From positions 1 to 11,898 of the forward strand of contig CABUUD010000050.1 in NCBI GenBank assembly GCA_902494585.1: a stretch of DNA of 11,898 nt. Reading direction: 5' to 3'. Source of the stretch: an uncultured Collinsella sp. Its GTDB lineage: Bacteria; Actinomycetota; Coriobacteriia; Coriobacteriales; Coriobacteriaceae. Of this stretch, positions 7,851 through 11,898 are shown piece by piece. The notes under the pieces are model-generated. The model did no database searches. It saw only the letters and a list, made by a program, of their open reading frames with translations, and was not told where the DNA came from. Numbering within the stretch: the first letter of the stretch is position 1; every line of letters begins with the position of its first letter. A program made the position numbers and the translations under genes.

Positions 7851-7898
7851 CAAACGAGGGGCCGCACACCGTTTTAGGACAAAATCCACCCACCCATA

Positions 7899-7973
7899 CA
7901 TAACTTGCGGTGATATACGGACTGATTAGCCGTTCTGGGACGCTAAACAGTCCGTATATCACCGCAAGTTATG
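7899..7973. repeat. Long intergenic hairpin, 26-bp perfect arms
   Basis: Positions 7899-7924 and 7948-7973 are perfect inverted repeats. The outer end reads CATAACTTGCGGTG on the left and CACCGCAAGTTATG on the right. After one A/A mismatch the stem continues for 5 bp (TTAGC 7926-7930, GCTAA 7942-7946), leaving an 11-nt apical loop. It lies between the gdhA terminator and the FAD-subunit promoter region, so it is not needed to end gdhA. No U tract follows on either strand. The outer motif TTGCGGTG and the flanking GAGGAG recur in the hairpin at 10991-11057. Function unknown. Confidence 0.85.
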
Positions 7974-7994
7974 AGGAGTCCTCCGGGATAGAAA

Positions 7995-8023
7995 AGGCTC
8001 CCAGCCGGAATGGCTGGGAGCCT
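7995..8023 (-). terminator. Rho-independent terminator of gdhA
   Basis: A perfect 12-bp stem (AGGCTCCCAGCC at 7995-8006 with 8012-8023) has a 5-nt loop, 26 nt past the gdhA stop. On the minus strand it is followed by TTTTC. Canonical and strong. Confidence 0.88.
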
Positions 8024-8049
8024 CATCACATGCTATGTCGAGCGTAGAT

Positions 8050-9387
8050 TTAGCAGACGCCCTGAGCGAGCATGGCGTCAGCGACCTTCAGGAAGCCGGC
8101 GATGTTGGCGCCCATGACGAAGTTGCCCTCCTCGCCGTACTCCTTGGCGGTATCGTCCACGTTGTGGAACATGCCGCGCATGAGCTGCTCGAGCTTGCCG
8201 TCGACCTCCTCGAAGGTCCAGGACAGGTGCTCGGCGTTCTGGCTCATCTCCAGGCCGGACACGAGCACGCCGCCGGCGTTGGCAGCCTTACCGGGCATAA
8301 AGGCGACGCCGTTCTCCTGGAAGTAGGTCGTGGCCTCGATGGTCGTGGGCATGTTCGCGCCCTCGCCGACCACCTTGCAGCCGTTGGCGACGAGCGCCTG
8401 GGCGTCCTCGAGCAGCAGCGTGTTCTCGCGTGCGCAGGGCAGCTGCCACACGCCACGGCCGTCGCCCTCGTGCCACGTGGCATTGGGCTTCTCGTCGACA
8501 TACATAGCGAGCGTAACGCCCTTGTCGTGGCCAGAGCGCTTCTTGTTGTAGATGTGCTCGAGCACGGTGTAGTCGATGCCGTCGGGATCCTCGACCCAGC
8601 CGTGGGTATCGGAGCAGGCCAGCACCTTGCCGCCGAGCTGGGCGACCTTCTGGACCGCGTAGATGGCGACGTTACCGGAACCGTGAACGACGACGTTCTT
8701 GCCCTCGAAGGAGTCGCCGCGGCTCTTAAGGTACTCGTCCACAAAGTAGGCCAGACCGTAGCCGGTGGCCTCGGTACGGGCGAGCGAGCCGCCAAAGGAG
8801 AGGCCCTTGCCGGTGAGGACGCCGGTCCACTCGTTGGTCAGGCGCTTGTACTGACCGAACAGGTAGGCAACCTCGCGGCCGCCAACGCCCAGGTCGCCGG
8901 CGGGAACGTCGGTGTTGGGACCGATGTGGCGATAGAGCTCGGTCATGAAGGACTGGCAGAAGTGCATGATCTCGTTGTTGGACTTGCCCTTGGGGTCAAA
9001 GTCGGAGCCGCCCTTGCCGCCGCCCATGGGAAGGGTGGTCAGGCTGTTCTTGAGAATCTGCTCCAGACCCAGGAACTTGAGCATGCCCAGGGTGACCGTC
9101 GGGTTAAAGCGCAGGCCGCCCTTGTAAGGTCCAATGGCAGAGTTGAACTCGACGCGGTAGCCGCGATTGACATGGACCTTGCCCTGGTCGTCGACCCAGG
9201 GAACACGGAACATGACGATGCGCTCGGGCTCGACGAGGCGCTCCAGCAGGGCGGCCTCCTCGTACTCGGGGTGGGCGTCGAGCGCCGGCTGGATGGTGCC
9301 GAGGATCTCGGTCGCGGCCTGGATGAACTCAGGCTGCTCGGGATAGCGGGCCTTGAGCTCGTCGAGAACTTTCTGCGTGTAGCTCAT
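8050..9387 (-). CDS. gdhA: Glutamate dehydrogenase, hexameric class I (probably NADP-specific)
   Basis: Interconverts glutamate with 2-oxoglutarate plus ammonia in the cytoplasm; in the NADP form it mainly assimilates ammonium. The 445-aa length is typical of class I hexameric enzymes. Substrate-site lysines are in GPYKGGLRF (K89) and the catalytic GGGKGGSDFDP (K125). D165 in PAGDLGVGGRE is the expected catalytic aspartate. The Rossmann dinucleotide loop GSGNVA is at 236-241. The ATG at 9385-9387 is chosen because GGAGG (9392-9396) lies 4 nt upstream; an in-frame ATG at 9435 lacks such support. It is monocistronic: its own upstream region of about 250 nt and a strong terminator. NADP rather than NAD preference is inferred from family, not demonstrated by a residue I can vouch for. 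Confidence 0.96.
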   Translation of the reverse strand: MSYTQKVLDELKARYPEQPEFIQAATEILGTIQPALDAHPEYEEAALLERLVEPERIVMFRVPWVDDQGKVHVNRGYRVEFNSAIGPYKGGLRFNPTVTLGMLKFLGLEQILKNSLTTLPMGGGKGGSDFDPKGKSNNEIMHFCQSFMTELYRHIGPNTDVPAGDLGVGGREVAYLFGQYKRLTNEWTGVLTGKGLSFGGSLARTEATGYGLAYFVDEYLKSRGDSFEGKNVVVHGSGNVAIYAVQKVAQLGGKVLACSDTHGWVEDPDGIDYTVLEHIYNKKRSGHDKGVTLAMYVDEKPNATWHEGDGRGVWQLPCARENTLLLEDAQALVANGCKVVGEGANMPTTIEATTYFQENGVAFMPGKAANAGGVLVSGLEMSQNAEHLSWTFEEVDGKLEQLMRGMFHNVDDTAKEYGEEGNFVMGANIAGFLKVADAMLAQGVC

Positions 9388-9453
9388 GCTTCCTCCAATT
9401 GATGGAAAAGAAAAGTGTCGTTCGAGGCGCCCCATGCGCCGCGAGCTTTATCG

Positions 9454-9483
9454 AGTATGGATAATATCGCACTGTTGCAGCAA
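9454..9483 (-). promoter_or_regulatory. Candidate gdhA promoter
   Basis: On the minus strand TTGCTG (-35-like, 9478-9483) and CATACT (-10-like, 9454-9459) are separated by 18 nt, leaving a leader of roughly 60 nt before the gdhA ATG. An overlapping TATTAT is another -10 candidate. The rest of the 9388-9601 gap holds only small hairpins (GGCGC/GCGCC at 9426-9440, ACGCG/CGCGT at 9556-9570). Weak consensus, tentative. Confidence 0.3.
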
Positions 9484-9601
9484 AGTTTCGCATAAGCCGA
9501 CAAGCAGATGTTTCGTTTTGATTACGATGCAGGTAGAGGCGTTTTTGAGCACCTAACGCGCAAATCGCGTGTTTCGAAGCTGTTTCGTCCACATGTTCCA
9601 A

Positions 9602-9630
9602 ACCACCACATTGGGCACCTTTGTGGTGGT
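9602..9630 (-). terminator. Hairpin terminator after the Se/S carrier-like gene
   Basis: A 9-bp perfect stem (ACCACCACA at 9602-9610, TGTGGTGGT at 9622-9630) with an 11-nt loop starts 8 nt past the stop codon. A second TTGGTGGTT copy (9632-9640) could pair instead with the left arm. The minus-strand tail is short (TTTGG). It probably ends the selB-side transcript before gdhA. Confidence 0.55.
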
Positions 9631-9638
9631 GTTGGTGG

Positions 9639-10034
9639 TTAGAGGACGAGCTGATGGTAGTCGGCGGGGGTTATGCGGCCTTCGGTGGCAGCGCGGAAGG
9701 CGGCAAGCGCATCGCCCGAGAACGGCATGGCCCAGCACAGGCCGCAACCCGCGGTAATGGAGCCCGGCAATGGCATGATGCGCCCGGGCACGCCGGCATC
9801 CAGGCACAGCTGCTCGCATTCCATCACATCGAAGGTGCTATCGAACGAAACGATAATCTTGCGCTCGTGGTCGAGGGCATCACCGGATGGGCCTTCGAGG
9901 TGTGCCTCACGATACGCCGCGGCGGCCGCTTCCTCTTCCGCAGTATGCCCACAGCCACCGCAGCCGCAGGTACAGGGCTCGGAACCATCGCAAGTGCAAG
10001 GCTCTCCCGTGTCGGGACAAATATCGTGAGACAT
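9639..10034 (-). CDS. Cys-rich DUF3343 / putative Se/S carrier-like protein
   Basis: 131-aa protein. Its C-terminal part (about 57-131) resembles the DUF3343 'putative Se/S carrier-like' family: a betaalpha start IIVSFDSTFDVMECEQ, then PLPGSITAGCGLCW, where the family usually has a Gly-Cys-Gly loop (here C97 and C100). Family members are commonly ~75-85 aa and occur beside selenium and molybdenum-hydroxylase genes. The N-terminus is unusual: residues 6-28 hold seven cysteines (6, 13, 15, 21, 23, 25, 28) in an internal repeat, EPCTC-x5-EPCTC, suggesting metal or selenium/sulfur binding. Start ATG has GGAG 5 nt upstream. It lies 15 nt after mobA, so they form an operon. Role inferred: delivering selenium or persulfide sulfur to a cofactor or enzyme. 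Family call moderately sure; function unproven. Confidence 0.75.
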   Translation of the reverse strand: MSHDICPDTGEPCTCDGSEPCTCGCGGCGHTAEEEAAAAAYREAHLEGPSGDALDHERKIIVSFDSTFDVMECEQLCLDAGVPGRIMPLPGSITAGCGLCWAMPFSGDALAAFRAATEGRITPADYHQLVL

Positions 10035-10049
10035 GGCAACTCCAATCGT

Positions 10050-10682
10050 CTAGGCAAGCAACTCGGCCGCCGCAAACTCCTCGGGCGTATTGACGTTCTC
10101 GAAGCAGAGCGTCGAGCCTGCGGCCTTAACGATCTGCGGCTCATCCATATAACCGGCCTGAACGCGATTGATCAGACAGCGAATGCGCTGTCGGTCGCAG
10201 GAGAGCAGCTCTTGGGCAACCGGCGCACACGCGTCACGGCGCCAGACGGCGCAAAGCGGCTCAATCCCCCGCTCCTCGCGCGGCACGCACACGTCGAGCG
10301 CCTCGGCCTCGACACAGCCAGCAAGGGCACCGATTAGCTCCGAAGAGACAAACGGCATATCACAGGCGACGATAGCAACGAGAGGCAGCCGGGCCGCAGT
10401 CAGCGAACTCGCGATGCCGCGCATGGCGCCCGCCGGCCCCTCAAGATCCGACACTATTCGCGGCACCAGGCCGCCAAACGCGCGCTCCTCAAGGTAGGCA
10501 AGCTCGCTGGGACGCGAAGTCGTCACGACCAACTCGCCGGCAACTGGCGCCAGCCGACCCAGCACGCGTTCGATGAGCGGCTCGCCGCAAAACGCCATGC
10601 GAGCCTTATCACAGCCCATGCGCGAGGACAGCCCACCCGCTTGGACGATACAAGAAAGATCGGCACGTCTTACGGTAGTCAT
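10050..10682 (-). CDS. mobA: Molybdenum cofactor guanylyltransferase MobA-like
   Basis: Nucleotidyltransferase that attaches a nucleotide (GMP in MobA) to Mo-molybdopterin. The 210-aa length is right. Motifs: the nucleotide-binding loop AGGLSSRMGCDK (15-26), GPAGAMRGI (82-90), the metal-binding CDMPF (107-111) and the C-terminal FENVNTPEE (194-202). SSRMGxDK and NVNTPEE favour MobA over the related MocA cytidylyltransferase. Xanthine dehydrogenase-type enzymes in bacteria often use the CMP form, so the true nucleotide is uncertain. The ATG at 10680-10682 has GGAGG (10694-10698) 11 nt upstream, rather far; the open frame continues upstream into tRNA-Sec, which is not coding. It lies between selC and the Se/S carrier-like gene and is co-directional with both. 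Confidence 0.88.
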   Translation of the reverse strand: MTTVRRADLSCIVQAGGLSSRMGCDKARMAFCGEPLIERVLGRLAPVAGELVVTTSRPSELAYLEERAFGGLVPRIVSDLEGPAGAMRGIASSLTAARLPLVAIVACDMPFVSSELIGALAGCVEAEALDVCVPREERGIEPLCAVWRRDACAPVAQELLSCDRQRIRCLINRVQAGYMDEPQIVKAAGSTLCFENVNTPEEFAAAELLA

Positions 10683-10772
10683 ACGGCAAAACACCTCCAT
10701 CGGCATGCTCGAAACCCGGTGCACGAAGCTAAATACCGCCGCCGAAATAGCAGCGCTACGAAAAGCTCGTGC

Positions 10773-10799
10773 AAAAACAAAACAGCGCCTTTGCGGCAC
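10773..10799 (-). terminator. Possible terminator after tRNA-Sec
   Basis: On the minus strand GTGCC and GGCGC (10795-10799 with 10785-10789, one G·U) form a 5-bp stem with a 5-nt loop. It is followed by TGTTTTGTTTTT, a good U-rich tract. It lies about 38 nt past the tRNA-Sec 3' end and 90 nt before mobA. The stem is short; it may allow read-through into mobA. The rest of 10683-10836 shows no gene. Confidence 0.45.
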
Positions 10800-10836
10800 G
10801 CAGCAAGACCGCGAGCACAAAAGCGCTGGTAGCGTA

Positions 10837-10933
10837 TGGCGGGAACGTATGTGAATCGAACACATCCAAGACGTTTTGCACGCCTCGCAACGGTTTTGAG
10901 GACCGCGGAGCCCACCGGAGCCCATCCGTTCCC
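10837..10933 (-). tRNA. selC: tRNA-Sec (selC), anticodon UCA
   Basis: Carries selenocysteine to UGA codons with SelB. On the minus strand: 8-nt acceptor GGGAACGG (10926-10933) faces ACGTTCCC, with discriminator G and encoded CCA (10837-10839). The first seven acceptor pairs are perfect and the eighth is G·A. A 6-bp D stem (GGGCTC/GGGCTC with two G·U) closes the 4-nt loop CGGT. Anticodon stem GCGGT/ACCGT encloses CCTCAAA, giving UCA. The 8-bp variable arm CGAGGCGT/ACGTCTTG and T arm ATGTG-TTCGATT-CACAT follow. The 97-nt length, long variable arm, 6-bp D stem and 8+5 acceptor/T helix are the hallmarks of bacterial tRNA-Sec, and selB lies directly upstream. Odd: position 33 is C, not the nearly universal U. 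Generic tRNA scanners could miss it. Confidence 0.94.
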
Positions 10934-10945
10934 AAGTGCGGCGGT

Positions 10946-10976
10946 ATTTTACCAAACCGAAACGGCTCCATCCCAA
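10946..10976 (-). promoter_or_regulatory. Candidate selC promoter
   Basis: On the minus strand TAAAAT (10946-10951) makes a -10-like box 12 nt before the mature tRNA-Sec 5' end. TTGGGA (10971-10976) is a -35-like box, but the spacing of 19 nt is long. Position relative to the tRNA is good, consensus is weak. Confidence 0.3.
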
Positions 10977-10990
10977 AAAGACGAACAAGA

Positions 10991-11057
10991 AGTTGCGGTG
11001 GAATAGTTCCTGTATTTGCTGCCAAAGCCTCCAAATAGGAACTATTTCACCGCAACT
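10991..11057. repeat. Long intergenic hairpin after selB (21-bp arms)
   Basis: Positions 10991-11011 and 11037-11057 are inverted repeats of 21 bp with one G·T pair. The outer end is AGTTGCGGTG on the left and CACCGCAACT on the right, and the loop is 25 nt. It starts 26 nt past the selB stop. On the minus strand it is followed by a pyrimidine-rich run ending TCTTTTT, so it may terminate selB. The outer TTGCGGTG and the following GAGGAG match the hairpin at 7899-7973 while the inner arm differs, so it also belongs to a repeat family. Both roles may apply. Confidence 0.8.
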
Positions 11058-11082
11058 GAGGAGGCGGGAGCGAGTGACCGGC

Positions 11083-11898
11083 CTAGCGCAGGGAGCGCAG
11101 GCCGCCAGAATCCTTGTCGAGCACCGTAAAGCGCACGGCATCTAGGTGCTCCAAGATGCTGATGGCACGTTTGCGCGACACACCCAGGGCCTCGCGCAGC
11201 ACGCTCGTGGTCGCAGCGCCACCGGCTGTCTCAATGGTAGCGGCAACAAGCTCGCGCGCATGGGCCTCGGCGGCAGCGGACAGGGCAACGTCGCGCTCGA
11301 CCTTAACGATCGAGCGGTTGAGCGAAAGCTCGCGCAGGGCACGCGTCATGGTGTCGCGATCGAGCTGCAGTTGCTCGCCCACCTCGGGCAACGTCGGTGC
11401 ATCGAGGCCAGCTTCGTCCAGCAAGGAAACGATCCGCTCGCAAGCCTCTCGCACCACGCGTGCGGCAGCAGCGGCCGAGTGTGGGTCGAACACCTCGGCC
11501 CCCTCGGCGGCGCACACGCCACGCGAGCAGCCCTCGGCAATCAGAGCCGCGGCAACGCCATCATCAGCGGCAGGCCACGCAGCATGGGCAACGGCGCCGG
11601 GCGTAAAGCCCGTCTCCTTGGGCGCCGCCGCGTGCATGGCAGTCAGGGTCGCCGTCAGCACGTCCATGGCGGCATCGAGCACGGCAGCATTCGCATACAG
11701 CGTACCGTCCGAGCCCGCAAGCTCGCGCACAACACCTCGCGCCACCAACTCGTTCAGCGCGGCATCGGCCTCACCGGAAACAAGATCGAGCGCCGCGGCA
11801 ACGTCGGCAACCGCGACTGGCAACGTCTGCAGCGCTAGCCACGCGTCCACACCAGCGACGGCATCGCCGGTCTCAAGCGCTGCAAGCAGCGTGCACTC
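11083..11898 (-). CDS. selB: Selenocysteine-specific elongation factor SelB, C-terminal part
   Basis: SelB is a GTPase that brings Sec-tRNA-Sec to UGA codons marked by a SECIS hairpin. Only the last 271 residues are inside the window: the frame stays open to base 11898, so the GTPase domains lie outside. The visible part is a string of winged-helix modules. The last one, with SRKRAISILEHLDAVRFT about 20 residues before the end, is typical of the SECIS-RNA-binding WH4 domain of SelB, and LPEVGEQLQLDRDTMTRALREL fits the preceding module. The region is Ala-rich, common in high-GC SelB proteins. The stop is TAG at 11083-11085. It is followed by a hairpin and then tRNA-Sec, supporting the call. 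No start can be assigned. It is truncated by the window, not by mutation, as far as visible. Confidence 0.88.
   Translation of the reverse strand, partial: ECTLLAALETGDAVAGVDAWLALQTLPVAVADVAAALDLVSGEADAALNELVARGVVRELAGSDGTLYANAAVLDAAMDVLTATLTAMHAAAPKETGFTPGAVAHAAWPAADDGVAAALIAEGCSRGVCAAEGAEVFDPHSAAAAARVVREACERIVSLLDEAGLDAPTLPEVGEQLQLDRDTMTRALRELSLNRSIVKVERDVALSAAAEAHARELVAATIETAGGAATTSVLREALGVSRKRAISILEHLDAVRFTVLDKDSGGLRSLR

Noticed and set aside
7820..7898. Molybdenum cofactor riboswitch or other known riboswitch before the hydroxylase operon
   Set aside because: The leader after the likely promoter is too short, and no conserved riboswitch core was recognised.
9388..9435. GdhA starting at the upstream ATG (9435)
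   Set aside because: The ATG at 9387 has GGAGG 4 nt upstream and gives the usual 445-aa protein; the extra 16 residues do not resemble the family.
9639..10034. Selenocysteine (in-frame UGA) in the Se/S carrier-like protein or in the hydroxylase
   Set aside because: Both frames are complete with Cys at the expected positions, and no in-frame TGA needing read-through was seen.
10050..10682. MocA (cytidylyltransferase) instead of MobA
   Set aside because: The SSRMGxDK loop and the C-terminal NVNTPEE are MobA-like. Nucleotide specificity is still noted as uncertain.
10903..10922. Direct repeat GGAGCCC-ACC-GGAGCCC as a possible regulator site
   Set aside because: It is fully explained as the two halves of the D arm of tRNA-Sec (GGGCTC-CGGT-GGGCTC on the minus strand).
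10683..11141. N-terminal extension of MobA up to 11141
   Set aside because: The extra 153 residues cover tRNA-Sec and the hairpin, and MobA proteins begin just before the AGGLSSRMG loop.
1..11898. CRISPR array, transposase, integrase, prophage or toxin-antitoxin genes
   Set aside because: No spaced direct repeats and no such protein motifs were found; the window is chromosomal and mostly housekeeping.

Overview
The window looks like a chromosomal segment of a high-GC Gram-positive bacterium, most likely an anaerobic gut actinobacterium of the Coriobacteriia (Collinsella-like). This is a recognition-based guess from protein style, strong GC bias at third codon positions and gene content; no database search was possible. 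Every gene I can support lies on the minus strand, so transcription runs from high to low coordinates.

Layout in order of transcription. (1) 11898-11083: the C-terminal part of SelB, the selenocysteine-specific elongation factor, cut by the window edge. (2) 11057-10991: a long intergenic hairpin. (3) 10933-10837: a tRNA-Sec gene (selC) with anticodon UCA, a 13-bp acceptor/T helix and a long variable arm; it carries C instead of U at position 33. (4) 10682-10050: MobA-like molybdenum cofactor nucleotidyltransferase. (5) 10034-9639: a small Cys-rich protein whose core resembles the DUF3343 'Se/S carrier-like' family. (6) 9387-8050: hexameric glutamate dehydrogenase GdhA with its own promoter region and a strong terminator. 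(7) 7973-7899: a second, nearly perfect 26-bp-arm hairpin. (8) 7819-6905 and 6905-4074: a two-gene molybdenum hydroxylase operon, with an FAD subunit followed by a fused [2Fe-2S]-Mo subunit. This is the subunit split of E. coli YgfM/XdhD, the presumed selenium-dependent xanthine dehydrogenase type. (9) 3933-3850: tRNA-Leu(UAG). (10) 3759-2461, 2297-1677 and 1675-260: trigger factor, ClpP and ClpX, the conserved tig-clpP-clpX protein-quality block, closed by a strong terminator. (11) 100-1: a third long palindrome.

Functional reading: the right half joins selenium handling (selB, selC, a candidate Se/S carrier) with molybdenum cofactor maturation (mobA). The middle holds a molybdenum hydroxylase of the kind that often needs a labile selenium ligand. 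The left half is housekeeping: nascent-chain folding on the ribosome handed over to ClpXP proteolysis. The most interesting items are the tRNA-Sec with a non-canonical anticodon loop, the Se/Mo gene grouping, the Cys-rich N-terminal extension on the Se/S carrier-like protein, and two intergenic hairpins that share an outer stem end while their inner arms differ in a pairing-preserving way.
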